Part shown: positions 26,022-35,546 of the stretch, one piece after another
How positions within the stretch are numbered: the first letter of the stretch is position 1
Layout: every line of letters begins with the position of its first letter
Source of the DNA: Croceibacterium salegens
GTDB taxonomy: Bacteria > Pseudomonadota > Alphaproteobacteria > Sphingomonadales > Sphingomonadaceae
Assembly (NCBI RefSeq): GCF_009827435.1
Contig: NZ_WTYM01000023.1
Coordinates: forward strand, 62,001 to 126,000
Direction of reading: 5' to 3'
Length of the DNA: 64,000 nucleotides
The notes under the pieces: generated by a model
Seen by the model: only the letters and a program-made list of their open reading frames with translations
What the model was told of the DNA's origin: nothing
Databases searched by the model: none
Position numbers and translations under genes: made by a program

Positions 26022-26746
26022 CTCGAAAGTACCATCCAGCTTGGCGTGTTCGCCGGGTCGATGTCGTCGATCCGCAGGTGATCGACGGCGAGGCCATGGT
26101 CGGGATGGTCGGCCTTCCGGCGCTTCTCGTCCGACTTGTCGAGCGGCACCACCAGCAGGCGGCGGTTGACCTTTTGCCGCCAATTCATCCGCGCAGTGTT
26201 TTCCTGCCCGATGTAGCAGCCCTTGGTAAAGCTGACGCCGTTGAGTTCGGCGGCATTTGTTTCGAGCCACAATATGTCGCCGAGTTCGGCGCGGCCCTCG
26301 GGCACCCCGAGGGCGAGGCGGTGCTTCGTCCAGGCCTCATCGACGGTCTCGTCGTCGGGCTGGCGCTTGGCAATCCAGCGTTCGCCGAGGTCGTGCAGGC
26401 GCGGGTCGGGCGCACCTCCATCGCCGAGTTCGGCCTGCCAATATACCCCGAGGGTATCGTCGCGCTCGATCGAGATCTTGCGGCGCAGGCGGTAGAGCGA
26501 GAGGCGCCTGGCGAGATCATCCGCTGCGTCGGCTTCGCAATCGAGCAGCAGCGAGTCGTCCGCGCCCGGCCAGACGATGAAGTCGAACATGGCCTTGCCC
26601 TGCGCCGTCAGCAGCCCGGCATAGGCCGGCAGTTCGCCAGTCACGTCGTTGGTTGCGAGACCCTGGAGGAAGGCCGCGACGTCCTCACCCGGTTCTTGCG
26701 GTGAGAGGCGCAACAGGGCGCGGCTGGCGAGGCGTGGAGCGGGCAT
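26018..26746 (-). CDS. ygfZ: Folate-binding protein YgfZ/GcvT-like
   Basis: 242 residues from the ATG at 26746 (an ATG at 26755 would add three). The signature KGCYIGQE, which binds folate in YgfZ proteins, is intact, and the N-terminal part resembles the aminomethyltransferase domain of GcvT. YgfZ helps iron-sulfur cluster enzymes mature in a folate-dependent way. The stop codon is nested with tetR in a shared CTAG. The response regulator gene ends 45 bp upstream on the same strand. Confidence 0.8.
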   Translation of the reverse strand: MPAPRLASRALLRLSPQEPGEDVAAFLQGLATNDVTGELPAYAGLLTAQGKAMFDFIVWPGADDSLLLDCEADAADDLARRLSLYRLRRKISIERDDTLGVYWQAELGDGGAPDPRLHDLGERWIAKRQPDDETVDEAWTKHRLALGVPEGRAELGDILWLETNAAELNGVSFTKGCYIGQENTARMNWRQKVNRRLLVVPLDKSDEKRRKADHPDHGLAVDHLRIDDIDPANTPSWMVLSS

Positions 26747-26791
26747 GCTCCGCAAGTTGGCACCGTCGCCGCCGGAATCAATAGGACAGGT

Positions 26792-27172
26792 TCAGCCGCA
26801 TTTGCGGCCGACGCATTCCATCGCTGTCGAAATGACGTGGTTGGCGTTGGCCGGCTTAGGAATGAGCTGCGCGTTGAGCGAGCGCACGGTCTCGTTCTGC
26901 CGGTCGAGATCACCAGAATGCAGGATATAGGGAATGCCGCGCCGCTCCAGTTCGCGCGCCACCGGCTCGCAAGTCTGACCTTCGCCGAGATTGACGTCGA
27001 GGATGCCGACGCGGACCGGCCTTTCGCTGTCGAGGTGCTTCATCGCCTGCTTGACGCTGGTCGCGCACAGTGCGTTGCAGCCGCAGGCCTCGGCCGCGAA
27101 TTCGAGGTCCATCAGGATCATCGGCTCGTCCTCGAGAAGGAGGACGTGGCAGCTGCCTTCGGAATCGCACAT
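26792..27172 (-). CDS. Single-domain response regulator
   Basis: 126 residues consisting only of a receiver domain: acidic pair E14D15, phospho-acceptor D59 (ILDVNL), switch Thr/Ser region and K106 (IPKPA). No output domain is present, so it acts through protein-protein contacts or as a phosphate sink. The ATG directly follows the stop codon of the LOV kinase gene (TAAATG), so the two are a two-component pair in one operon. Confidence 0.85.
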   Translation of the reverse strand: MCDSEGSCHVLLLEDEPMILMDLEFAAEACGCNALCATSVKQAMKHLDSERPVRVGILDVNLGEGQTCEPVARELERRGIPYILHSGDLDRQNETVRSLNAQLIPKPANANHVISTAMECVGRKCG

Positions 27173-28273
27173 TTAGGAGGCCTTCCAGATGGGGACGCGC
27201 GCGACGGCGACGAGGCCGTCCTCGTGCCATTCGCGGTCGATACAGCCGTTGCTGAAGCGCAGCAGTCGGTCGATGATTTCGTTGCCCGATCCGCCCTTTG
27301 CATCGGCCGGAATTGTGACCTTGGGACCGAACTTCTCGCGCCAGGTCACTTCGACCACGCGCTGCTCGTCTTCGCCCTTTTCCTGCCAGTCCACCTCGAC
27401 CAGCCCATCGTCGCGAGTCCAGGCTCCGTGCTTGGTTGCGTTGGCGGCGAGTTCGTGGAGGACGAGGCCGATGCTCGAAACGGCCGCAAAGGGCACGCGG
27501 ATGCCATTACCGAGCAGGCGCAGGTGGCTTTCGCCGACATCGTAGGGCGAGAGTATCGCGCGGATCGCCTGGCCGATCTCGATGCGCCCGGCCGACGCAT
27601 CGTCGAGCGTCGTCTCGTAGGCGCGGCCGAGCGCCTGGACGCGGTCGTTGATTTCCTGTGCTTCGGATTCGATGCCGCGCATCCTCCCGGTGACGTTGAC
27701 GATCCCGGAGATGACCGAGAACATGTTCTTCATGCGGTGCGAAAGCTCGCGCGCCATCTCGCGGGCGTAGTGTTCCTCGGCGCGCGCGGCGCGAACGTCG
27801 GATACGTCCCACTGGCTGCCGAAGAAGTACTTCAGCTTGCCCTCGCTGTCGTAGATCGGACCGAGGTGCAGCGCGTTCCAAAAGCTCGAACCGTCCCTGC
27901 GGTAGTTGAGCAGTTCGACGACCACGACGTCCTCGTTCTCGATCGCCTGGCGCATCTTGCGCACCGGTTCGGGATCGGTCTCGGGACCCTGCAGGAAGCG
28001 GCAGTTCTTCCCGACGATTTCGGCCTCGTCATAACCGGTAAGGTTGCGAAACGCCTTGTTGGCGAAGACGATCGGCAGGTCGGGCTTGTTGGGGTCGCAC
28101 AGGCAGATCGCCATACGCGTCTGCGCCATGGCTTGTTCGAATAGCACTTCCGATGCGCCGCCGAACCGTGCATCGGGATTTTCATCCCGGAACCGCTCGG
28201 GGCTGTCGTCGAAGTCTTTCGGGTTGCCCATCGCCTGAGACGGGCGCGAACGTTCCTGTTCGTCGTCGGTCAA
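27173..28273 (-). CDS. LOV-domain HWE histidine kinase (blue-light sensor)
   Basis: 366 residues. An N-terminal LOV domain (about 45-160) has the flavin-bonding motif GKNCRFLQG with the photo-active Cys91. The HWE-type kinase part has the phospho-acceptor His179 in ELSHRMKN, an N-box ELAANATKHGAW and the W-R-E motif. In this family blue light forms a flavin-cysteinyl bond and changes autophosphorylation; the nearest described relatives are the LOV-HWE kinases of Erythrobacter litoralis. No membrane segment, so it is a soluble sensor. Its partner is the receiver encoded immediately downstream. Confidence 0.92.
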   Translation of the reverse strand: MTDDEQERSRPSQAMGNPKDFDDSPERFRDENPDARFGGASEVLFEQAMAQTRMAICLCDPNKPDLPIVFANKAFRNLTGYDEAEIVGKNCRFLQGPETDPEPVRKMRQAIENEDVVVVELLNYRRDGSSFWNALHLGPIYDSEGKLKYFFGSQWDVSDVRAARAEEHYAREMARELSHRMKNMFSVISGIVNVTGRMRGIESEAQEINDRVQALGRAYETTLDDASAGRIEIGQAIRAILSPYDVGESHLRLLGNGIRVPFAAVSSIGLVLHELAANATKHGAWTRDDGLVEVDWQEKGEDEQRVVEVTWREKFGPKVTIPADAKGGSGNEIIDRLLRFSNGCIDREWHEDGLVAVARVPIWKAS

Positions 28274-28336
28274 TGTCAGCTCGTTGAATTTGCGAAACCT
28301 ATTTTGCCATCCAACGATGAAGCTCCGATGCGGTTC

Positions 28337-30112
28337 CTAGTGGCCGGTCGCGGCTCCTGCTCCGCGGGGGATGCGGATCGCCTCGACGAGGTCCTGAACG
28401 TCGGCCGGCACAGGGCGGGTGAAAGCCGATACCGAGAGAGCCACGGCGAAGTTGAGCACCATGCCGATCGAGCCGATTCCTTCGGGCGAGATTCCCAGCA
28501 GCCAGTTGTCCGCCACGTTGGCGGCCGGGTTCCACAATTTGAACCAGCCGATGTACGCGATGGTGAAGACAAGCCCGACGAGCATCCCGGCAATTGCGCC
28601 CTCGCGGTTCATCCGCTTCGAGAAGATACCCATGAAGATCGCCGGGAACAGCGTCGCTGCCGCGATGCCGAAGGCGAAGGCGACGACCTGCGCGACCCAA
28701 CCGGGCGGGTAGATGCCGAGGTAACCCGCGATCAGCACGGCGGCGGTTGCAGCGAGCCGGGCGGCGGCGAGTTCCTGTCGTTCGCTGACGTCGGGGTGGA
28801 AGGTCTTCTTGAGCAGGTCGTGGCTTACCGCGCTCGATATCACCAGCAGCAGCCCGGCGGCGGTCGAAAGAGCTGCGGCGAGCCCGCCTGCAGCGACCAG
28901 CGCGATCACCCAGCCGGGCAACTTGGCGATTTCGGGGTTGGCGAGGACCATGATGTCGCGATCGACGTAGACTTCGTTCTCGTTTTTGGTCGCGGCGTTG
29001 TCGAGCAGGCGCTCCCCCGAAGGTCCGGTGGCCTCTTCGGTGTAGATGGGGGTGCCCTCAAAGGCGTCGCCGGGACGGTATTGCATCTTGCCGTCGCCAT
29101 TCTTGTCGCGCCAGGCGATGAGGTCGTTGGCCTCCCAGTTGCGGAACCACTCGGGGCTGGAGGGATAGGCCTGTTCCTCGACGCTTTGCACGAAGTTGAG
29201 CCGGGCGAAAGCGCCCACCGCCGGGGCGGTGGTGTAGAGCAGGGCGATGAACACCAGCGCCCAGCCGGCGGAGATGCGCGCCGCGCTTGCCTTGGGCACG
29301 GTGAAGAAGCGGACGATGACATGCGGCAGACCCGCGGTGCCGACCATCAGCGCCAGCGTGATGGCGAAGACGTCGACGGTCGACTTGGTCCCCGAAGTAT
29401 ATGCGCCGAAGCCGAGATCCTGCAGCACCATGTCGAGTTTCTGCAGCGCGTAGAGCCCGGAACCGTCATTAAGGTGTGACCCCAGCCCGATTTGCGGCAG
29501 CGGGTTTCCGGTCGCCAGGAAGCTGATGAAGAAGGCCGGCACGAGGTAGGCGAAGATCAGCACGCAGTACTGCGCCACCTGGGTGTAGGTGATGCCCTTC
29601 ATCCCGCCGAGCACGGCGTAGACGAAAACAATCGCCATGCCGAAGATCACTCCGAGATCGACCGAAACGTCAAGGAAACGCGCGAAGACGATGCCGACGC
29701 CGCGCATCTGTCCGGCGATGTAGGTGAAGCTGATGATGATCAGGCACACCACCGCCACGACCCGCGCGGCCTTTGAGTAATACCGCGCGCCGATGAAGTC
29801 GGGCACGGTGAACTGTCCGAACTTGCGCAGGTAAGGGGCGAGCAACAGGGCGAGCAGCACGAAGCCGCCGGTCCAGCCCATCAGGTACACCGAGCCGTCG
29901 TATCCCGAGAAGGCGATGATCCCGGCCATCGACAGGAAGCTCGCCGCGCTCATCCAGTCGGCTGCTGTGGCCATGCCGTTGACCACCGGGTGGACATGCC
30001 CGCCGGCGACGTAGAAGTCCCCGGTCGAGCGGGCGCGCGAGAGGACTGCGATGCCGATGTAGAGCGCGAAGCTCAGGCCGACGAAGAGGTAGATAAGCGA
30101 CTGGGTCGACAT
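28337..30112 (-). CDS. Sodium:solute symporter (SSS family)
   Basis: 591 residues with about 13 membrane helices and the SSS signature ([10 protein letters not shown]). It resembles ActP/acetate-type symporters of the subgroup paired with a DUF4212 protein. A large extra loop (about 310-385) contains an EF-hand-like stretch [14 protein letters not shown]. The DUF4212 gene ends four bases upstream, so both are co-transcribed; DUF4212 is thought to be a small partner subunit. Likely substrate: acetate or another short carboxylate (inference from the family). Confidence 0.85.
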   Translation of the reverse strand: MSTQSLIYLFVGLSFALYIGIAVLSRARSTGDFYVAGGHVHPVVNGMATAADWMSAASFLSMAGIIAFSGYDGSVYLMGWTGGFVLLALLLAPYLRKFGQFTVPDFIGARYYSKAARVVAVVCLIIISFTYIAGQMRGVGIVFARFLDVSVDLGVIFGMAIVFVYAVLGGMKGITYTQVAQYCVLIFAYLVPAFFISFLATGNPLPQIGLGSHLNDGSGLYALQKLDMVLQDLGFGAYTSGTKSTVDVFAITLALMVGTAGLPHVIVRFFTVPKASAARISAGWALVFIALLYTTAPAVGAFARLNFVQSVEEQAYPSSPEWFRNWEANDLIAWRDKNGDGKMQYRPGDAFEGTPIYTEEATGPSGERLLDNAATKNENEVYVDRDIMVLANPEIAKLPGWVIALVAAGGLAAALSTAAGLLLVISSAVSHDLLKKTFHPDVSERQELAAARLAATAAVLIAGYLGIYPPGWVAQVVAFAFGIAAATLFPAIFMGIFSKRMNREGAIAGMLVGLVFTIAYIGWFKLWNPAANVADNWLLGISPEGIGSIGMVLNFAVALSVSAFTRPVPADVQDLVEAIRIPRGAGAATGH

Positions 30113-30116
30113 CGGT

Positions 30117-30380
30117 TCAGTCCTCCACGCCGAACTTGCGGTCGATCCGCCGCGCCAGCACGACGTAGGCGAAGATCAGCACGAGGAAGATGTAGATCGA
30201 ACCCTGCTGGGCGAACCAGAAGCCGAGAGGGTAGCCGCCGATGCGCCACTGATCGAGCCACTCACGCAGCACGATTCCGGCGCCGAACGAACAGGCGAAC
30301 CAGATCGCCAGCAGGCTGCCGACCAGCCTGAGGTTGGCCCGCCAGTAGGCCCGCGCCCGCTCGGCTTCGTTCTCATCCAT
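30117..30380 (-). CDS. DUF4212 symporter partner
   Basis: 87 residues from the ATG at 30380 behind GGAGAGGGG. It has two membrane helices (about 17-40 and 50-75) and a basic C-terminal end. Small proteins of this family are regularly encoded just before SSS symporters, as here (4 bp gap). It likely assembles with the symporter in the inner membrane. Divergent from pyrC by 90 bp. Confidence 0.85.
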   Translation of the reverse strand: MDENEAERARAYWRANLRLVGSLLAIWFACSFGAGIVLREWLDQWRIGGYPLGFWFAQQGSIYIFLVLIFAYVVLARRIDRKFGVED

Positions 30381-30470
30381 TCCGGAAATCCCCTCTCCGT
30401 GTTCTCCCGCACCTTGTCTCGGGCAAGCGGATGCTTGTGGCAAGCCCCCGCGCGTCCTATCGGGGCGGCG

Positions 30471-31508
30471 ATGTCCACAAAGCGCTTGACCATCCGCCGC
30501 CCCGACGACTGGCATGTCCATTTGCGCGACGGGGCAATGTTGAAAGCCGTGGCCGAATACACCGCGCGCCAGTTTGCCCGGGCGATCGTCATGCCAAACC
30601 TCTCGCCGCCGGTGACCGACACGGCGAGCGCTGCGGCCTATCACGAGCGGATCCTCGCCGCGCTGCCCGAGGACGCGGACTTCACGCCGCTGATGACCTG
30701 CTACCTCACCGATGCGACCGACCCCGACGAAGTCGCACGTGGATTCGAAGCAGGCGTGTTCACTGCAGCCAAGCTCTATCCCGCCAACGCGACGACCAAT
30801 TCGGCGCATGGCGTCACCGCGATCGACAAGATCATGCCGGTGCTCGAACGCATGGCCGACATCGGCATGACGCTGTGCGTTCATGGCGAGGTGACCACGC
30901 CCGATATCGACGTGTTCGACCGCGAGGCGGTGTTCATCGAGCGTTCGATGGCGCCGCTGATGCGCGAATTGCCCGAGCTTCGGGTGGTGTTCGAGCACGT
31001 GACCACGTCCGAAGCGGTGCAGTTCGTAGAAAGAGCAGGCGAGAACGTCGCGGCGACGATCACCCCGCAACACCTGCATATCAACCGCAACGCCATGCTG
31101 GTCGGCGGGATTCGCCCGCACGCTTACTGCCTGCCCGTCGCCAAGCGCGAACAGCACCGGTTGGCGTTGCGGAAGGCGGCGACTTCGGGATCGGAGAAGT
31201 TCTTCCTCGGCACCGACACCGCACCCCACGCGCGGCACCTCAAGGAAGCGGCTTGCGGCTGTGCCGGCATCTTCAACGCGCCCTTTGCGCTCGAGAGCTA
31301 TGTCGCGGTGTTCGACGCAGAGGGTGCGCTCGACAAGTTCGAGGCCTTCGCCAGCGAGAACGGCCCGCGCTTCTATCGCCTGCCGCTCAACGAAGGCACG
31401 GTGACGCTCGAACAGGCTCCGGTCGAGGTGCCGGCGGAGATTACGGCCGAGGGCGAAACGCTCGTCCCGTTCCACGCCGGCGAGACGCTCGGCTGGCGGC
31501 TCGCCTAG
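30471..31508 (+). CDS. pyrC: Dihydroorotase
   Basis: 345 residues from the ATG at 30471. It has zinc ligands HVH (15/17), a probable carbamylated Lys at 101 ([12 protein letters not shown]), His in CVHGE, EHVTT and a catalytic Asp in GTDTAPHA. This is the class II PyrC type. It closes dihydroorotate in pyrimidine synthesis. The stop shares CTAG with the convergent rarD stop, the same arrangement as tetR/ygfZ. Confidence 0.93.
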   Translation: MSTKRLTIRRPDDWHVHLRDGAMLKAVAEYTARQFARAIVMPNLSPPVTDTASAAAYHERILAALPEDADFTPLMTCYLTDATDPDEVARGFEAGVFTAAKLYPANATTNSAHGVTAIDKIMPVLERMADIGMTLCVHGEVTTPDIDVFDREAVFIERSMAPLMRELPELRVVFEHVTTSEAVQFVERAGENVAATITPQHLHINRNAMLVGGIRPHAYCLPVAKREQHRLALRKAATSGSEKFFLGTDTAPHARHLKEAACGCAGIFNAPFALESYVAVFDAEGALDKFEAFASENGPRFYRLPLNEGTVTLEQAPVEVPAEITAEGETLVPFHAGETLGWRLA

Positions 31509-32419
31509 GCGACCGGAGCGACCGGCTTAGGCCGGCGGGCGTTGTGGAATACGTCCCACAGGAAAACCGCCGCCGCCGCCCAGATCATCACGAAGCAACC
31601 GAGTTGCGCCGGTTTCAGGTCCTCGCCGAACACCAGCAGGCCGAGCAGGAAGACGATGGTCGGCGAACTGAACTGCAGGAAGCCGATCACCGTGTAGGGT
31701 AGCCTCCGCGCAGCGAACGCGAACATGATCAGCGGGAACGCCGTCATCGGCCCGCCCATCACCACAGCGAAGGCGACCAGCGGACCCTGCGCCAGCGCCG
31801 AACCGGCGGCGCTCTGCGCATACCACCAGGTCAGCGCCAGGGAGAGCGGGGCGAGGATCAGCGCCTCGAGCGTCAGCCCGACGAGCGGCCCGGCCTTCAC
31901 CTTCTTGCGCAGCAGGCCGTAGAGCCCGAAGGTCGTCGCCATGCTCAGGCTCAGCCAAAGCGTTGAGAGCGCCCCCGCGGCAAGGATCGCAACGCCGACG
32001 CTGGCTAGGCCGATCGCGCGCCACTGCCAGCGAGTCAGCTTCTCGCCGAGCACGACGAGACCGAGCAACATCATCGTCAGCGGCAGGATGTAATAACCGA
32101 GGCTCGCAGCGTAGACGTGCCCGGTCTGGATCGCCCAGACGTACAGGAACCAGTTGACCCCGATCAGCGTCGAACTGGCGAGCAAAGTCAGCATCGTCTT
32201 GCGGTCGCGCAGGGCGACCTGGATTTCGGGCCAGGCCCGGCGCCAGGCGATGATTGCGAGGCACAGCGGGATTGTGAACAGGATGCGCCAGGCGACGTAT
32301 TCGACCGCCGGCACGGTGTGGACAAGCTGCAGGTAGAGCGGCATCGAGCCCCAGAACACGTGCGCGCCAATGGCGTTGGCCAGTCCGGCCCGGTCGTAAT
32401 GCGTGCTTGCCCCGCTCAT
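31505..32419 (-). CDS. rarD: RarD, EamA-family transporter
   Basis: 304 residues from the ATG at 32419 (an ATG at 32455 would add 12; neither has a clear binding site). Ten predicted membrane helices in two EamA repeats, with WGSMPLYL and [11 protein letters not shown] motifs of RarD proteins. Some RarD members export or confer resistance to chloramphenicol; the natural substrate is unknown. It overlaps pyrC at the stop codons only. Confidence 0.78.
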   Translation of the reverse strand: MSGASTHYDRAGLANAIGAHVFWGSMPLYLQLVHTVPAVEYVAWRILFTIPLCLAIIAWRRAWPEIQVALRDRKTMLTLLASSTLIGVNWFLYVWAIQTGHVYAASLGYYILPLTMMLLGLVVLGEKLTRWQWRAIGLASVGVAILAAGALSTLWLSLSMATTFGLYGLLRKKVKAGPLVGLTLEALILAPLSLALTWWYAQSAAGSALAQGPLVAFAVVMGGPMTAFPLIMFAFAARRLPYTVIGFLQFSSPTIVFLLGLLVFGEDLKPAQLGCFVMIWAAAAVFLWDVFHNARRPKPVAPVA

Positions 32420-32584
32420 CGCAGCCGAACTACGCCCCGCTCCGGCGAGCGGCAAGCGCGGTGGCGAAAGTTATTCCGAAAGCAAATCAGCACCTTGTCG
32501 TTTCTTGCAGTTCGGTTGCACGACGTTCAGAAAACCAATCATATTTATGAACCACTGGCTCGAACAGCCTGAAGGAGTTGTGAT

Positions 32585-33064
32585 ATGAGTACCGTTATCC
32601 GCAATGCCGCACTGGCCCTCGCCGTTACCGGCCTGGCCCTCCCGGCAACCGCATCGGCCGCCGAATATGCCTGGCCTGGTGCCTCGCACAGCGCCTATCC
32701 GAACGATACCTGGGAGCACAATCGCGACCGTGGCAAGCACCGGGGCTGGTACAAGGACCGCGGCCATTCGCGCGACTACGATCGCTACCGTTCTTCGGGC
32801 TACCGCTCGTACGGCTACTACCAGCCCGCGCGCACCTATTACGCCGAACCCGTCTATCGCGACACTCGCGTGTGGCGCGGCAATGACGGCCGTTACTACT
32901 GTAGCCGCCGCGACGGCACGACCGGTCTGATCGTCGGTGCCGCCGCCGGCGCCCTGCTCGGCCGTTCGGTCGACAGCCGCGGCGACCGCACGCTCGGCAC
33001 CATCCTTGGCGCTGCCGCGGGCGCTGTCATCGGCAAGGAAATCGACAAGGGCGGTTGCCGCTAG
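32585..33064 (+). CDS. Glycine-zipper 2TM exported protein
   Basis: 159 residues from the ATG at 32585 behind GAAGGAG. A signal peptide (about 25 residues, ending ASAA) precedes a Tyr/Arg/Ser-rich region (70-120) and a C-terminal pair of glycine-zipper helices (GLIVGAAAGALLG ... GTILGAAAGAVIG). This is the fold of the Rickettsia 17-kDa antigen type, membrane-associated and often stress-related. It ends in Cys-Arg. A 9-bp hairpin follows the stop. Confidence 0.78.
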   Translation: MSTVIRNAALALAVTGLALPATASAAEYAWPGASHSAYPNDTWEHNRDRGKHRGWYKDRGHSRDYDRYRSSGYRSYGYYQPARTYYAEPVYRDTRVWRGNDGRYYCSRRDGTTGLIVGAAAGALLGRSVDSRGDRTLGTILGAAAGAVIGKEIDKGGCR

Positions 33065-33080
33065 GTCGCTCACTAATACC

Positions 33081-33109
33081 GGCTACGCCTTCCCCTGTTG
33101 GGCGTAGCC
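33081..33109 (+). terminator. Hairpin after glycine-zipper gene
   Basis: GGCTACGCC (33081-33089) pairs perfectly with GGCGTAGCC (33101-33109), 16 bp past the stop. No T-run follows, so termination is probably weak or Rho-assisted. The rest of the 247-bp gap to the next gene holds further inverted repeats (CAAGGCG at 33149-33155 with CGCCTTG at 33178-33184) and two direct copies of CCGTGCGG; no gene was seen in it. Confidence 0.5.
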
Positions 33110-33311
33110 GCAGCGCGGCCCTCGGGTCGCAACCTATGGGGGTCGCGCCAAGGCGTCCGTGCGGTGAACCGTGCGGGCGCCTTGATAGTTTGTGCGGGTG
33201 CCCGGGATATCCCAATTCGGGACGGCGCCGTCGCAGTAGGCGTTTCGGCAACGGTTAGGCTGTATGAGCCTGCAATTCGCGGACTCGGGTCCGCCAGTCG
33301 AGGATACCGCA

Positions 33312-34025
33312 ATGCTTCGCCGTTCCGTGATCGTTCTTGCCCCGTTCGTACTGCTGGCCGCCTGCGGCAGCGAGGAAGAGGCGCCCAAGCCGGAAGACGA
33401 TCCGGCAATGACTTCCGCGTTGCAGGACCGGATCATGGTCGATCCCGATCTCGTCGGCCAGAACCGCGCCAATGCCGCGGCCTTGCTGCCCGACGGCGAT
33501 GGCTCGATCCCAGTGGAGGACAGTTCGCCCGAAGCGATTGCCGCCGCCCGCTCCGATGCGCTCACCTTGGTCGGTGGGCCGGGGCGGATGAAGAAGGCGC
33601 CGGACGCGCGGCAAGTCTCCGCATCGCTGCCGGCGGGCGCAACGCTCACTGCCGCAGCGCGCGCGGCCGCCTCGCCGGGCGGCGGCGAAAACTGCGCCGA
33701 AATCGCCACCTACACCGCAAGCTGGGCAGCGAAGATGCCGGAGGCCTTCCCGGTCTATCCGCGCGGCGCGGTGCAGGAAGCGGCCGGGAGCGATGCCGGC
33801 AATTGCCGCCTTCGGGTGGTCAACTTCCTCACCCCTGTTCCGCTCGGCGAAGTGGTCGATTTCTACTTCACCCGCGCGAGCAGTGCCGGTTTCACTGTCG
33901 ACCGCGCGCTGATCGATGGTGAAGACACGATCGGCGGCAGCAAGGGCGGCAGCAGTTTCGTGGTCTATGCCCGTGCGCAAAGCAACGGCCTGACCTCGGT
34001 CGACCTCGTCACCAACGGCGGCTGA
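33312..34025 (+). CDS. Lipoprotein of unknown function
   Basis: 237 residues from the ATG at 33312. The lipobox LLAAC places a lipidated Cys at about residue 18. The mature part has a Pro/Glu-rich start, a run of Ala-rich helices and a C-terminal alpha/beta region (about 125-230) with two Cys residues (in GGGENCAEI and GNCRLRVV). Not recognised as a named family. It is convergent with astD (9 bp between stop codons). Confidence 0.65.
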   Translation: MLRRSVIVLAPFVLLAACGSEEEAPKPEDDPAMTSALQDRIMVDPDLVGQNRANAAALLPDGDGSIPVEDSSPEAIAAARSDALTLVGGPGRMKKAPDARQVSASLPAGATLTAAARAAASPGGGENCAEIATYTASWAAKMPEAFPVYPRGAVQEAAGSDAGNCRLRVVNFLTPVPLGEVVDFYFTRASSAGFTVDRALIDGEDTIGGSKGGSSFVVYARAQSNGLTSVDLVTNGG

Positions 34026-34034
34026 AGAGCAGGC

Positions 34035-35519
34035 TCAGGCGTCCCTGAAGCCGACGCCGAGGCTGGAGCGCGGTTGTTCCATCTCGGTGCTGGTGACCGG
34101 GTAGGCGCAGTAGTCGGCGGCATAGAACGCGGCCGGGCGGTGGTTGCCCGACAGGCCGACCCCGCCGAACGGCGCGGACGAGCTGGCCCCGTTGGTCGGG
34201 CGGTTCCAGTTGACGATCCCGGCGCGGATATTGGCCCAGAAGCGATTGTACTCCTGCGGATTGCCGCCGATCAGCGAGGCCGAGAGTCCGAAGCGCGTGT
34301 TGTTCGCCTCGGCAATCGCCTCGTCGAAATCGTCGACCCTGATGACCTGCAGCAGCGGACCGAACAGTTCGACGTCGGGACGCTCGGCCATGTCGGTGGT
34401 GTCGATGATGCCCGGGGTGACGAAGGGCAGCCCCTTGCGCGGGCGTCGCATGTGGGTGATCGGCTTGCCGCCGTTGGACAGAAGGTAGAGGAAAGCCTCG
34501 GTCAACTGGTCGGCGGCATTGCTGTCGATCACCGGACCCATGAACGGGGCCGGCTCGTCGAACGGGGCGCCAATGATGATGCGGTCAGTCGTCGATTTCA
34601 GGTCGGCCATGACCTCGTCGAACATGCTCGCCTTGACGATCAGCCGCCGCGCGGCGGTGCAGCGCTGGCCGGCGGTGGTGAAGGCCGACTGCACGATCAG
34701 GTTGGTCGCATCGTGAATCTTGGGCGTGTCCCACAGCACGATCGGGTTATTACCGCCCATTTCCAGCGCGACGATCTTGCCCGGGTTTGTCGCTAGCTTG
34801 CGGTTGATGGCGATGCCTGCCTGAGCGCTGCCGGTGAACAGTACCCCGTCGACGCCCGGGTGTGCGACAAGCGCTTTGCCTTCCTCCGGCCCGCCATGGA
34901 GCACCTGGACGATCGCCGCGCTGATCCCGGCGCGGTTGAACAGCTTCATCAGGAATTCGCCGGTCGCCGGGGTCTTCTCGCTCGGCTTCAAGATCACGGC
35001 GTTGCCGGCGATCAGCGCCGGCAGGACGTGCCCGTTAGGCAGGTGGGCGGGAAAATTGTAGGGTCCGAGCACTGCCATTATGCCGTGGGGCTTGTGGCGC
35101 ACGGCGGCGCTGCCTTGCAGAGCGCTGTCGAGCTTCCGCTGGCCGGTACGCTCGGCATAGGCGCGGATCGAGATTTCGACCTTGGCGATGACCGCCTCGA
35201 CCTCGGTGCGGGCTTCCCACATCGGTTTGCCGGTCTCGCGCGCGATCAACTGGGCGAAGGCGTCCTGTTCGTTGAGCACTTCGTTGGAGAAGCGGCGCAC
35301 CAGTTCGATCCGCTTGGCGAGCGGCTGCGCGGCCCAGGCGGGCCAGGCGCGCCGGGCCCTGTCGACGGTTTCGTCGACGTTGCCCGCCTTGCCGCGCCAA
35401 AGCTCCTCGCCGGTCGCCGGCTCGGTGGATATGATAAGGTTTTCGCCCAAGACTGATGACAGGTTTACAGCGTTTGTATCGGATACCGCGAGGGCTGATA
35501 GCCGCTCCGCATTAAGCAA
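34035..35519 (-). CDS. astD: Succinylglutamate-semialdehyde dehydrogenase-like
   Basis: 494 residues as drawn, an aldehyde dehydrogenase with the catalytic Cys in GQRCTAARR, the general-base Glu in LEMGGNNP and the Asn in LGPYNFPAHLPNG. The AstD assignment fits the length and these motifs. AstD performs the fourth step of the arginine succinyltransferase pathway, but no astA or astB is in the window. The start is unclear: TTG at 35519 or TTG at 35450; neither has a good binding site. selO is 27 bp upstream on the same strand. Confidence 0.7.
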   Translation of the reverse strand: MLNAERLSALAVSDTNAVNLSSVLGENLIISTEPATGEELWRGKAGNVDETVDRARRAWPAWAAQPLAKRIELVRRFSNEVLNEQDAFAQLIARETGKPMWEARTEVEAVIAKVEISIRAYAERTGQRKLDSALQGSAAVRHKPHGIMAVLGPYNFPAHLPNGHVLPALIAGNAVILKPSEKTPATGEFLMKLFNRAGISAAIVQVLHGGPEEGKALVAHPGVDGVLFTGSAQAGIAINRKLATNPGKIVALEMGGNNPIVLWDTPKIHDATNLIVQSAFTTAGQRCTAARRLIVKASMFDEVMADLKSTTDRIIIGAPFDEPAPFMGPVIDSNAADQLTEAFLYLLSNGGKPITHMRRPRKGLPFVTPGIIDTTDMAERPDVELFGPLLQVIRVDDFDEAIAEANNTRFGLSASLIGGNPQEYNRFWANIRAGIVNWNRPTNGASSSAPFGGVGLSGNHRPAAFYAADYCAYPVTSTEMEQPRSSLGVGFRDA

Positions 35520-35546
35520 GCCAGTGCGGGGAAGGTTTGGAAGTAA

